A stretch of 64,000 bases of DNA from NCBI GenBank assembly GCA_052387675.1, contig JBQTIY010000009.1, forward strand, positions 124,001 to 188,000. Direction: 5' to 3'. Positions 31,801-40,283 of this stretch are shown one piece after another. Within the stretch, counting starts at the first letter, position 1. Each line of letters opens with the position of its first letter. The notes below the pieces were generated by a model. That model had not been told where the DNA came from. It was given only the letters and a program-made list of their open reading frames with translations, and did not search any database. A program made the position numbers and the translations under genes. This stretch comes from JBQTIY01 sp052387675. Its GTDB lineage: Bacteria; Planctomycetota; B15-G4.

Positions 31801-33032
31801 GCCGCATTGCGGCCGTGCTTGCCGCGCGCGCGGGCCAGTCTGGCGCGCGGCCCGGCGCGGCCCTGAGCGTGAGCGTGGACCGCGTGCTGCTCGACGGCCT
31901 CACGGCGGAGTCGCTCTTTGGGCCGCTGATTGGCCGCGATCGGCCGGCCTTCCTGCAGCCGGAGCGCTTCGCGGTCTTCGGCGACGGCGAAGCGCCCAGC
32001 CCACAGAGCCTGGCTGTCGCGGCTTGGCTGCGCACGGCGGGGCTGAGGCACGCGCTGGAACCGGCGCGCGCCGGGCTGCCGGGTGTGGTGGGCGCCGACG
32101 AAGGCCTCGTCTCCAGCCACGATGTCGTCGTGGGCACGACGCCGGATGTCGGCGGCCTGGGCGGATTGGGCTGCGTGGCCCTCCGCGTGAGCCGCCAGGA
32201 ACTTCTGGGCCTCATGACGCAGCCGCGCCTGGCCACGAATGTGCCCACGACCCGCGTCGTGCAGGTCAGCGGCCGGCTGCCGCGCTGGGTCTCCGCCTTC
32301 GATCTGGCTCAGGCGGTCCTGCAGGCGGCCAATGAGGCCGCCGATTCGGCGGGGCGCGTGCCGGGTGAGGTGTTCGAATTCCAAGGCGCGACCATCGACG
32401 CGCTCGATGTGCCGGAGCGCCTGGCGCTCTGCGAGGCCCTGGCGCGCGCGGGTGTGTGCGCGATCGTGCCGCCCGATGCCCGCACGCGGGCCTGGCTGGC
32501 CGCGCGTCAGATCACGGTCGAAGAGCCACAGAAGCCGTTGGAAACACAGCTTTCGGGGCCTTCCGGCGCCGGCTCGCCGCAGCGCCTCGAGATCCAAGCT
32601 CCGCGCGTGCGGCTCACGGCGGTGCTGCCGCCCGCTCCCGGCCGCCGCATCCCCGTGCCCGACGAGGGCGGCCCGCCGGTGAACTCAGCGCTGCTGGCCG
32701 GGCGGATCGAGGATTTGCGCGTCGCCGCTGACGTGCTTCGGGAACGCAACGTGCGCCGTGGCTTGCACTTGGGTGTTCTGCCCGCGAGCCAGCGCGTGCT
32801 GCTGCACGCCATCGAGGAAGGCCTGATCGCGGACTTTCTCCGCGCAGGCGCGAGTCTCTTGCCGCCAGGATCTCGTCCGGCGGCCGCGCCGAACCGGCTC
32901 GCGACGCTCCCCGCCGATCCTCAGGACCTCCTGGCGGGCGCCGCCGTCGTCGCGGCGAGTTCGGTCGCTGGCAGACTCATCGATCCAGAGTCGATGCGTC
33001 GCGGTCATCGTCGCCGCTCGCGACTCGGCTGA
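31797..33032 (+). CDS. LeuC/aconitase-like protein lacking the iron-sulfur cysteines
   Basis: The 411-residue protein follows LeuC from end to end: RAGQ at 11-14, VDRVLLDGLTAESLF, FEFQGATIDALDVPERLALCEALARAGV (compare [24 protein letters not shown] in LeuC), RIEDLRVAADVLRERNV and GLIADFLRAGASLLPPG. However, DSHT has become SSHD (106-109), the cysteine of GSCTNSRIEDLR is replaced (NSALLAGRIEDLR, 296-308), and the PGCxxC pair is PPGSRPAAA (356-364). It therefore cannot hold a [4Fe-4S] cluster and is probably not a dehydratase. It overlaps leuB by 4 bases. A regulatory, chaperone or structural role is possible. Confidence 0.75.
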   Translation: MSRIAAVLAARAGQSGARPGAALSVSVDRVLLDGLTAESLFGPLIGRDRPAFLQPERFAVFGDGEAPSPQSLAVAAWLRTAGLRHALEPARAGLPGVVGADEGLVSSHDVVVGTTPDVGGLGGLGCVALRVSRQELLGLMTQPRLATNVPTTRVVQVSGRLPRWVSAFDLAQAVLQAANEAADSAGRVPGEVFEFQGATIDALDVPERLALCEALARAGVCAIVPPDARTRAWLAARQITVEEPQKPLETQLSGPSGAGSPQRLEIQAPRVRLTAVLPPAPGRRIPVPDEGGPPVNSALLAGRIEDLRVAADVLRERNVRRGLHLGVLPASQRVLLHAIEEGLIADFLRAGASLLPPGSRPAAAPNRLATLPADPQDLLAGAAVVAASSVAGRLIDPESMRRGHRRRSRLG

Positions 33033-33038
33033 GCTTTC

Positions 33039-33087
33039 GAGCGGCGCGAACGAGCGGCGCGAACGAGCGGCGCGAACGAGCGTCGCG
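33039..33087. repeat. 13-bp tandem repeat, 3.8 copies
   Basis: The unit GAGCGGCGCGAAC occurs three times without change (33039-33077) and a fourth, partial, altered copy follows (33078-33087). It lies just after the stop of the LeuC-like gene, in the gap before the coiled-coil protein. It could be slipped-strand expansion; no pairing or known motif is evident. Confidence 0.7.
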
Positions 33088-33237
33088 CCGGAGCCGCTGT
33101 CGCGTCACCGTGCGCGTGTCGCGTCGGCAGCGGCTTGCGCCGCTTCGCGCGCCTGTGCTAGCCCCCTTTCCAGAGTGCGCGGCATCGGCCTATAGTCCTC
33201 TCGTGCTCGCCTTCGCGCGGCGAGCGGGAGGTGCGAG

Positions 33238-36200
33238 ATGGTCAAGAAACTCACAGCGTGCGCGCATTGCGGGCGTTCCTTTCGTGTGGAAGAGCAGCAC
33301 GCGGGCCGTCGTGCGCGCTGCGCGCAGTGCGGCGAGTCCTTCGTGGTGAGTTTCGCAGCGGAGGCCGGCGCAGTCGCCGCGCCGTCGCTGAGTGAAGTGG
33401 TGGGTGACTCGGTCGTGGAGTCGATCTCGGCGGCGTCGATGGCGGCGCCTCCCGAGATCGGCCCCACGCCCGAGGAACTGCGGCGTGCGGAGGCTCTGCG
33501 CGAGGAGTTGGCGCGCCTCCAAGAGCAGAGCGCGGCCTGGGCAGTGCGCGTGGAGCAGGCCGAGGCGCGGGTTGCCCAGCTTGAGCGCCAGGCCAGCCAA
33601 GCCGAGGACCGCTCTGCGCAACTCGGGCGGCAGGTCCGCCAAGCCGAGGACCGCTCTGCGCAGCTCGAAGCGCGGGCTCAGCAGGCCGAGTCACGTGCGC
33701 AGCAATCCGAGGCGCGATTTGGGGAACTCGAAGAGGAGATCGCCGAGGCAGAGCGGCATCACGCCGAGGTCTTGGCGGCGAGCGCCCAGCAGGAGAGCCG
33801 CGCGCGCGAGATCGCCGCGCGGAGCGCTGAGGTCGAGCAGCATCTCGAACACAGTGTCGAGCAGGCCCGCGGCGCGATCGCCAAGTATCGAGCGGCGAAG
33901 GCCGCGCTCGTGGAACTCGAGGCGGCGCGCGAGGCCTCCGATGCGCATCGCCGCGAAGCCGAGAGCGCGCTGAGCGAGGCCGGTCGGCAGCGCGCGGAGC
34001 TCGAAGCCGCGGCGCGTGCGGCGGCGGAGGCGGCCGCTGTCGCCGAGGAGCAGCGGCGTCACGCCGACGAGGAGTCGTCGGCGCTCGTGGCGGAGCTGGC
34101 CGAACTGCGCGGTGAAGTTGGCCGCGCGCAGGCTGTGCTGCAGCAGGCGCACGCGGCCGCGCGTTCCGCCGAAGCGCTGCGCAGCGAAGCCACACAGCAG
34201 GCCCAGACCCTGCGCAGCGAGGCTGCGCAGCAAGTGCAGGCGTTGCACAGCGAAGCGACGCAGCAGGTGCAGGCGTTGCGTCGCGAGGCGGATGCGGCGG
34301 CCGAGGCGCTGCGCCGGAGCGCCACTGAAGAGGCGCACGCCCTGACCCAATCGGCCGAGCGCGAGGCGCAGGCCCTGCGCGAAGCGGCCCAGCGTGAGGC
34401 CGCCGAACGCCGCGCAGCCGTCGCGGAGGCGGCTCTGCGGAGCGAGGAGACGGCGCGCCGCACGGCGGCCGACATCGTGGCCACGGCTGAGAGCCGCGCC
34501 GACGAACTGTCCCGCCGCGTGGAATCCAAGCTCGCCGAGGCGCGCAAGGTGATCGAGGAGCGCCGCCTCGAAGTCGACGCCCTGCAGATCGAGCGCCACG
34601 AACTCGAGAGCGCGCGCCAGACCCTGCAACAGGAGACTCTCGCGCTGCAGGCCGAGCGCGCGCGCCTGCAGGAGGCCGTGGCCGAGCGGAGCGCAGCGCT
34701 GTCTGCGGTCGTCGATCAGCGGCAGACGGAGGTCGCGGCCCTGGAGCAGCGCCGCGCGGCTTTGCGTCAAGCGCTGGGCACGGCGCAGCATGGCCTCGAG
34801 GAACTGGAGCAGCAGCGCGTGGCGCTCGCGGCCCGCACGCAGGAGCTGCAGGCCGAAACGGCGGCCGGCGTGGACCGGCTCACCGATCTGCGGGCCGAGC
34901 TCGACTTGGCCGAGCGCCAGGCCGCCGCCGCGCGGCAGCGCGAAGAGGCCGCTGAACATGCTCGCGCCCAGCAGCGGCGCAATGAACTCGTGGCGCATGA
35001 GCAGGCCCTCACGGAACTTCAGCGGCGCCGCGACGAACTCACGGCAGCGGCCGGAGGGCAGCAGCAGCGCCTTGAGCAGCTTCGCGCGGCCATCGCCGGC
35101 GGGCAGGCCGAACAGACCGCCCTGGCCATTAGTCTCAAGGAGTCGGCGCAGTCTCGCGACCGCCTCGTGGCCGAGCAGCAGAGCCTGCTGGAGGCGGCGC
35201 GCGCCGAACTGGCGCGCCTCTCCGCGCGCAAGCTCGAGGCGGAGTCGGAACTCAAGGGCCGCCTAGCCGAGCGCGACGAGTGCGGTGCGCGCGTGACGGC
35301 GCTCGTCGCGCAAAGTGCGGAACTCCAGCGCACCGTCCAAGCGCATGAGACCCGGCGCGACGAGCTCGCGGCGGAACTCGAGCTGAGCCGAGGGCGCCAT
35401 GAAGCGCTGCGCGGCGACGTGGCGCGCGTGGAGGACCACTTGGTTGTGGCCACGCGCCAGCTCGCCGAGACAGAGGAGCGCCGCGCGGCCGCTGCTGCGC
35501 TGGTCGAGACCACGCGCCGGGCCCACGAGGGCCTGGTGGCCAGGGCCCAGGAAGAGGCCCAACGGCTGCGCGACGAGCGGGCCGGCATCGAGCAGCAGAT
35601 CGTGGACCTCAAGGCCCGCGCCGCCGAGACCTCCGAGGAGGCTGTGGCGCGCATCAAGCGGCTGGGCGAGCAACAAAGCGCGCTGGAGCTGCGCTGCGGC
35701 GAACTGCGCCGCGAGCAGGAACTGCTCATCGAGCGCGGGCAGGCGGCGCGCCAGGAACTGGCCGAGCTGGAGGGGCGTGTCGTGGAGGCGCGCGAGTCCG
35801 GCGAGCAGGCCATGGGCCAGGCGCGCAAGGCGCGCGAGACGCTCGTGGCCGCGCGCGAGGAACTCGCCAAGCACGAACTCCTGGCCCGCGAGACCATGCG
35901 GCGCCTGGAAGTGGCCGAGCAGAAGCGTCGCGAGCAGATCGAGGAGCGGCTGGCGCTCGAGGCGCGCACGCGCACGCAGCGTGTGCAGGCCGAGGATTTG
36001 CTGCGCGCCGCCAAGGACCGGCTCGCGGCGGCGCAGCGGCGCCAGGCGCAGTTGCTCGAGACGCTCAACCAGGAGCGCGAGGAGGCGCAGTCGAAGGTCA
36101 AGGCCGCGGGCGAGGCGATGGCGGCGGCCATGGGCGCGCAGCGTCAGGCCTCCGACCGGGCCCTGGAAGAGCGCCGCAAGGCTCAGGAGGAATTCGACGC

Positions 36201-36312
36201 AGCCACGCGCCAGTCCGAGGAGGCCGAGCGCGCCGCGCGCGAAATCTTCGAAGGACTGCGGAAGCCCGCCCGGGACGCGGCCAGCGAGATCGAGATCCCC
36301 GACAGCATGTGA
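33238..36312 (+). CDS. Zinc-ribbon protein with very long coiled coil
   Basis: ATG 33238 follows a GGGAGG ribosome site by 7 bases. Residues 8-35 form a zinc ribbon, CAHCGRSFRV then CAQCGESF, of the MJ0042 type (CxxC-x20-CxxC). From about residue 75 to 1010 the protein is almost continuously Ala, Glu, Gln, Arg and Leu in heptad patterns, a coiled coil of some 900 residues. Internal repeats such as QAEDRSAQLGRQ occur near the start and HSEATQQVQALR near residue 340. No ATPase Walker motifs are seen, so it is not an SMC. There is no signal peptide or membrane helix. It probably acts as a cytoplasmic filament or scaffold; function is unknown. It is transcribed towards tRNA-Phe. Confidence 0.75.
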   Translation: MVKKLTACAHCGRSFRVEEQHAGRRARCAQCGESFVVSFAAEAGAVAAPSLSEVVGDSVVESISAASMAAPPEIGPTPEELRRAEALREELARLQEQSAAWAVRVEQAEARVAQLERQASQAEDRSAQLGRQVRQAEDRSAQLEARAQQAESRAQQSEARFGELEEEIAEAERHHAEVLAASAQQESRAREIAARSAEVEQHLEHSVEQARGAIAKYRAAKAALVELEAAREASDAHRREAESALSEAGRQRAELEAAARAAAEAAAVAEEQRRHADEESSALVAELAELRGEVGRAQAVLQQAHAAARSAEALRSEATQQAQTLRSEAAQQVQALHSEATQQVQALRREADAAAEALRRSATEEAHALTQSAEREAQALREAAQREAAERRAAVAEAALRSEETARRTAADIVATAESRADELSRRVESKLAEARKVIEERRLEVDALQIERHELESARQTLQQETLALQAERARLQEAVAERSAALSAVVDQRQTEVAALEQRRAALRQALGTAQHGLEELEQQRVALAARTQELQAETAAGVDRLTDLRAELDLAERQAAAARQREEAAEHARAQQRRNELVAHEQALTELQRRRDELTAAAGGQQQRLEQLRAAIAGGQAEQTALAISLKESAQSRDRLVAEQQSLLEAARAELARLSARKLEAESELKGRLAERDECGARVTALVAQSAELQRTVQAHETRRDELAAELELSRGRHEALRGDVARVEDHLVVATRQLAETEERRAAAAALVETTRRAHEGLVARAQEEAQRLRDERAGIEQQIVDLKARAAETSEEAVARIKRLGEQQSALELRCGELRREQELLIERGQAARQELAELEGRVVEARESGEQAMGQARKARETLVAAREELAKHELLARETMRRLEVAEQKRREQIEERLALEARTRTQRVQAEDLLRAAKDRLAAAQRRQAQLLETLNQEREEAQSKVKAAGEAMAAAMGAQRQASDRALEERRKAQEEFDAATRQSEEAERAAREIFEGLRKPARDAASEIEIPDSM

Positions 36313-36391
36313 GGCCGGTTGTGCCTCGGCCTTGATTCGCTTCCCGCGAATGACCGATAGTGCCCGCCCCGGCCTCCTGTGCCGCGGCGAC

Positions 36392-36467
36392 GGGCGGATA
36401 GCTCAGTTGGTAGAGCACTGCACTGAAAATGCAGGTGTCCCCGGTTCGAATCCGGGTCTGCCCACCA
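36392..36467 (+). tRNA. tRNA-Phe (anticodon GAA)
   Basis: The 76-base cloverleaf starts GGGCGGA and ends with the encoded CCCACCA. The anticodon stem CTGCA/TGCAG encloses the loop CTGAAAA with GAA at positions 34-36. The T arm is CCCCGGTTCGAATCCGGG. The D arm is intact (GCTCAGTTGGTAGAGC). No insertion or attachment-site duplication is seen immediately downstream. Confidence 0.97.
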
Positions 36468-36514
36468 TTTGCCGCTGCGCGGGCCGGCGCCGATGCACGT
36501 GCTGGTGCCGCTGC

Positions 36515-37453
36515 TCAGAGCGAGGCGAGCCGCTCGCGGGCCACGGTGCAGTCGCGGGCGATCTGCGCGCGGAGTTCTGCTACGTCGGCGAAGCGCTGCT
36601 CCCGGCGGATCTGGCTGTGGATCAGGACCTCCAGGCGTTCGCCGTAGAGTTCGAGCTCGCCGCGGTCGAGCACGTGGATCTCGAAGACGGCATGCGCAGC
36701 GTCCTGGTGGAAGGTGGGGCGCAGGCCGTAGTTCATCACGGCGGGCAGATCGCCCAGCCGGCAACGCGCCGTGACCGCATAGACGCCCAAGGGCGGGAAG
36801 GCCTCGGAGCGCACTTCGAGATTGGCCGTGGGAAAGCCCAGGCTGCGACCGCGTCCGTCGCCGCGCACCACGGTGCCGAGCAGGGACATGGGGCGGCCGA
36901 GCAGGCGCTCCACTTGCGGCAGGTCGCCCGTGGCGATGGCGCGCCGCACGGCCGTGGAGGAGACGACTTCGCCGTTCACCAGCACGCCGCCCACGGCCAC
37001 GACGCGGAAGCCGTAGCGCCGGCCCGCCTCCGCCAGGAAGGCGGCGTCGCCCTGGCGATCGCGCCCGATGGCCGTGTCGTGCCCGATGACTAGCTCGCGC
37101 ACGCCGAGCCGCCGCACGAGGAGTTGCTCCACGAAGACGTCCGGCGCAGTGGCGGCCAGCTCGCGCGAGAACTCCAGCACGACGAGATCGTCGACGCCGC
37201 GCGCGCTGAGCAGTTCGAGCCGGTGTTCGAGCGAGAGAATCTGCCGCGGCGCAGAGTCCGACAAGATGGCCTGCGGATGGACCGAGAAGGTGACGCAAAC
37301 CGAGGGCAGGCGGTGTTCGCGCGCGGCCTCGGCCAGACGCTGCAGAATGCCGGCATGCCCCAAATGCAGGCCGTCGAAGACGCCGATGGTCACGACCGAG
37401 CCGCGGTGCAGCACCGGCAGGGCCTCGATCGAGCGCACGATCGGCCGGGTCAT
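36515..37453 (-). CDS. ribF: Bifunctional riboflavin kinase/FMN adenylyltransferase
   Basis: The 312-residue enzyme makes FMN from riboflavin and then FAD. The adenylyltransferase half holds TIGVFDGLHLGHAGIL (nucleotidyl-transferase HxGH). The kinase half holds GRGRSLGFPTANLEV and LGVYAVTARCRL, the conserved riboflavin kinase signature (GxxFPTAN). The start ATG 37453 is in-frame within a longer antisense-like extension. Length and domain order are normal. It lies 40 bases downstream of def on the same strand. Confidence 0.95.
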   Translation of the reverse strand: MTRPIVRSIEALPVLHRGSVVTIGVFDGLHLGHAGILQRLAEAAREHRLPSVCVTFSVHPQAILSDSAPRQILSLEHRLELLSARGVDDLVVLEFSRELAATAPDVFVEQLLVRRLGVRELVIGHDTAIGRDRQGDAAFLAEAGRRYGFRVVAVGGVLVNGEVVSSTAVRRAIATGDLPQVERLLGRPMSLLGTVVRGDGRGRSLGFPTANLEVRSEAFPPLGVYAVTARCRLGDLPAVMNYGLRPTFHQDAAHAVFEIHVLDRGELELYGERLEVLIHSQIRREQRFADVAELRAQIARDCTVARERLASL

Positions 37454-37494
37454 GGCAATGGGACCGGAGGGGCGTCGCTCAATCGGCGCTGGCC

Positions 37495-38034
37495 TCAGCC
37501 GGCGCTGGCGACGCGGGCCGTCAGCTCCTCGAGTTCGCGCCGCCAGCGGATGCGATCCACCGGGCTCATGCGGTGCACGAGCAGCACGCCATCCAGATGG
37601 TCGAGTTCGTGCTGCACGATGCGCGCCGGAAAGTCGTTCAGATCGCGCTCGTGCGGCTGGCCCTGCAGATCCTGCCAGGCCACGCGCACGCCCGCCGGGC
37701 GCTCCACCTCCACGAAGATTTCCGGGAAGGAAAGACAGCCCTCCTCGGCGGTGGCCTTGCCCCAGCGCTTGATGAGGCGCGGATTGACGAGCGTGAGGGC
37801 CTCCTCGGCGTCCTTGGCATCGCCGCTGGGGTTCAGCACAAGCACGCGCGCGCCCCAGCCGGCCTGGGGGGCGGCCAGGCCCACGCCGTGCTCGGCATAC
37901 ATGATTCCGAACATCTGCTCGGCGCGCTCGGCGAGCGTGGCGTCGAAATCCACCACCGGCTGCGCCGGCTTGAGCAGCACCGGATCGGGGTAGAGGCGAA
38001 GCGAAAGTTGCAGGGGCGCGGTCATCGCCGTCAT
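37495..38034 (-). CDS. def: Peptide deformylase
   Basis: The protein removes the formyl group from new N-terminal methionines. All three motifs are present: GVGLAAPQAG at 50-59, EEGCLSFP with Cys100 and QHELDHLDG with His142, Glu143 and His146. The length of 179 residues is normal. It is divergent from the next gene by only 14 bases (38035-38048), so their promoters must overlap one or other coding region if the ATG at 38049 is used, which argues for a later start of that neighbour. Confidence 0.96.
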   Translation of the reverse strand: MTAMTAPLQLSLRLYPDPVLLKPAQPVVDFDATLAERAEQMFGIMYAEHGVGLAAPQAGWGARVLVLNPSGDAKDAEEALTLVNPRLIKRWGKATAEEGCLSFPEIFVEVERPAGVRVAWQDLQGQPHERDLNDFPARIVQHELDHLDGVLLVHRMSPVDRIRWRRELEELTARVASAG

Positions 38035-38048
38035 TATGGCATAGCCAC

Positions 38049-39413
38049 ATGCGGCTCCCGTGGCGCCGGACCGATGCGATGGATGTGACGCGATTCCTGG
38101 AGAAGGCCGAGGCGGCGGTGCGGCGAGCGCCCGACCAGGCCATCGCGCTCTACCGGCAAGTGCTCGTGGCCGAGCCGACCAATGCGGCGGCGCGCGGCGG
38201 GCTCTTGGCTGCGTACCGGCGTCGCGCTGAACTGAAGAATGGGCCCTCGCTGCTGGATCGCGCGGCAGCCAAGTCGCTCTACGCGGCCGCGCTGGGCCTG
38301 CGCGGCAGCAAGCGCTGGGCGGCGGTGGTCAAGAGTTGCGATAGCGCGCTGGAAAAGGCCCCGGCCGACGCCGCGGTGGTCACGCTGCTGGCTGAGGCAC
38401 TCGAAGCGCTGGGACAGAAGGAAGCGGCGCTGGCGAGTTGGCTCGCCGTCCTCAAGGAGGATGCCGAGAGCGTGCTGGCGCTCAAGAGCGCCGGGCGCCT
38501 GCACTACGAGCTCAAGCAAGTGCAGCAAGCCACGGAGTGCCTGGAGCGCGCGCACGCGCTCGACCGCCATGATCCGGATGTCGAGCGGCTGCGGCGCAAT
38601 CTTGCGGCCGAAGGCACGCTGGCCAACAGCCGCTACGAGACGGCGACGTCCTCGCGCGATGTGCTCAAGAATCCGCAACTGCTCAAGCGGGCCGAGGCCT
38701 CCTCGCGGCTGCATCGCACCGAGGCCGAGCGCGCCGAGGATCTGGAGAGTCTGCGCAGCGCGGCGGCGGCGGCACCGCGCGATGCGGATCTGCGCCGGCG
38801 CTTCGTGAAGGCCCTGCAGGCTGCCGGACGCCACGCCGAGGCGCTGGCCCTGCTCGACGCGGCTCTGCAGGCCACGCCTCAAGATGATGGGCTCTCGGAT
38901 CTGCGCGGCGAAGTGGCCCTGGCTGGCAAGGAGGCCGAGCTACAGGCCGCCCGGGCGGCCGGCGACGAAGCGGCCCTGGAGCGTCTGCGCGGCGAGCAGC
39001 GCACGCTGGAGATCGACGAAGCGCTGCGGCGCGTACGCCAGAATCCGGCCGAGGCCGCCGGGCGCCTGCGCTTGGCCAAGATCCTCTACAAGGCCGGGCG
39101 CATCGATGAGGCGCTGGAGCACTTCCAGGCCAGCGTGACCGACCCCCGCTTCAAGCTCGAGAGCCAGCAGGGCCTGGGCGCCTGCTTCTTCCGCAAAGGG
39201 CTTTTTCCGCTGGCCGCGCGCCAGTTTGAGGCGGCACTGCAAGCGGCGGGGGGCGTGGCCGGCGAGCGCGGCAAGGAGATTTGTTACCATTTGGGGCTTG
39301 TCTCCGAGCGCATGAATGACCGCCCGGGGGCGCTGGCCCGCTATCTGGCCGTCTACGAAGTGGACATCAACTTCCGCGACGTGGCGCGCAAGATCGAGGA
39401 CCTGAAGAACTGA
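38049..39413 (+). CDS. TPR-repeat protein
   Basis: The soluble protein of up to 454 residues has many TPR helices: MDVTRFLEKAEAAVRRAPDQAIALYRQVL, LLAEALEALGQKEAALASWLAVLKED and LRLAKILYKAGRIDEALEHFQASV. The 5' boundary may be ATG 38079 rather than 38049, as the latter leaves only 14 bases to the divergent def start. The middle (residues 190-240) is charged and without repeats. It is probably a cytoplasmic scaffold. It is followed by rpsT 33 bases later. Confidence 0.75.
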   Translation: MRLPWRRTDAMDVTRFLEKAEAAVRRAPDQAIALYRQVLVAEPTNAAARGGLLAAYRRRAELKNGPSLLDRAAAKSLYAAALGLRGSKRWAAVVKSCDSALEKAPADAAVVTLLAEALEALGQKEAALASWLAVLKEDAESVLALKSAGRLHYELKQVQQATECLERAHALDRHDPDVERLRRNLAAEGTLANSRYETATSSRDVLKNPQLLKRAEASSRLHRTEAERAEDLESLRSAAAAAPRDADLRRRFVKALQAAGRHAEALALLDAALQATPQDDGLSDLRGEVALAGKEAELQAARAAGDEAALERLRGEQRTLEIDEALRRVRQNPAEAAGRLRLAKILYKAGRIDEALEHFQASVTDPRFKLESQQGLGACFFRKGLFPLAARQFEAALQAAGGVAGERGKEICYHLGLVSERMNDRPGALARYLAVYEVDINFRDVARKIEDLKN

Positions 39414-39446
39414 CCCTTCCCCGGAATCTGGAATCGGATCGCTCTC

Positions 39447-39716
39447 ATGCCTACCAGCCTGTCCTCCGCCAAGCGCGTGCGCCAGAACGCCAAGCGCAAG
39501 CTGCTCAACAAGCAGAAGATCTCGGCCGTGAAGACCACGACCAAGAAGCTCGAAGCTGCGATCAAGTCGGGTGACGCCAAGGTCACGGCGGCCCTGCTGA
39601 ACGAGGCCTATCAGCGCATCGACAAGGCGGCTGCCCGTCGCGCGCTTCATCCCAACACGGCGGCGCGGCGCAAGGCGCTGCTCGCGCGGCACGCTGCCAA
39701 GCTCGCCAAGAGCTGA
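39447..39716 (+). CDS. rpsT: 30S ribosomal protein S20
   Basis: The 89-residue basic protein matches S20 throughout: TSLSSAKRVRQNAKRKLLNKQKISAVKTTTKKLEAAI, then IDKAAARRALHPNTAARRKALLARH. It binds 16S rRNA in the small subunit. Length and composition are normal. It is probably co-transcribed with the TPR gene upstream or has its own promoter in the 33-base gap. Confidence 0.97.
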   Translation: MPTSLSSAKRVRQNAKRKLLNKQKISAVKTTTKKLEAAIKSGDAKVTAALLNEAYQRIDKAAARRALHPNTAARRKALLARHAAKLAKS

Positions 39717-39767
39717 GGACTGCGCAGCCCGGGGCCGACGGCCCTGGACCGCGCGACGAGGGCCGGG

Positions 39768-40283
39768 CTAGCGGGCTGTCGGCCGGTGCAGCGGCACGTG
39801 CGCCGCCACGAAGGCGCGCTTCTTGCGCGCGTAGACCGGGATCATGCGGGCCGCGCGCTCAGCGCTCCAGCCCTCAAACTCGATCATGTAGAGCGCGCCG
39901 AAGACTCGCGCGCGGCCCGAGCCGTGCCGGCAGTGAATCAGCACCGGGCGCTCGGTGCGCTCCAGGATCTGCACGAACTGCGCCAGCGTTTCGGGCTGCG
40001 GGACCTGCTTGGCCGCTAGGTGCGTGTGCGTCACGCCGAGCTTCTGCAGGACCTGTTTTTCGCGCTCAATGCGGTCGAGATTGCGGCGCAAGTCGATGAC
40101 CGAGCGGATGCCGTGACGGCGGACGGCGGCCGTGAGCCGGCGCTCGGAGAGCTCGCCGGAGCGGTAGGCGCGGCCGGGAACCAGCGTGGTGAAGCGCTTG
40201 GCGACGTAGATCCAGTGGCCGCGCGCCAGCAGCCCCGCCGCGCCGAGCGCCCCGAGGCCTAAGAGCCAGGGGTCACCGCTCAC
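39768..40283 (-). CDS. Dual-specificity/tyrosine-type phosphatase
   Basis: GTG 40283 is chosen because it overlaps the upstream stop (GTGA). After a hydrophobic segment (PWLLGLGALGAAGLLARG) comes a phosphatase domain with the strand GIRSVIDLRRNLDR and the active-site loop VLIHCRHGSGRAR, a Cys-x5-Arg nucleophile motif (HCxxGxxR). The general acid is not obvious. The protein is probably membrane-anchored. It is coupled to the envelope enzyme upstream. Substrate is unknown: a phospho-lipid or phospho-protein is possible. Confidence 0.8.
   Translation of the reverse strand: MSGDPWLLGLGALGAAGLLARGHWIYVAKRFTTLVPGRAYRSGELSERRLTAAVRRHGIRSVIDLRRNLDRIEREKQVLQKLGVTHTHLAAKQVPQPETLAQFVQILERTERPVLIHCRHGSGRARVFGALYMIEFEGWSAERAARMIPVYARKKRAFVAAHVPLHRPTAR

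Noticed and set aside
33039..33087. CRISPR-like array
   Set aside because: The units are contiguous 13-mers with no spacers; a simple tandem repeat. No CRISPR array or cas gene is seen anywhere in the window.
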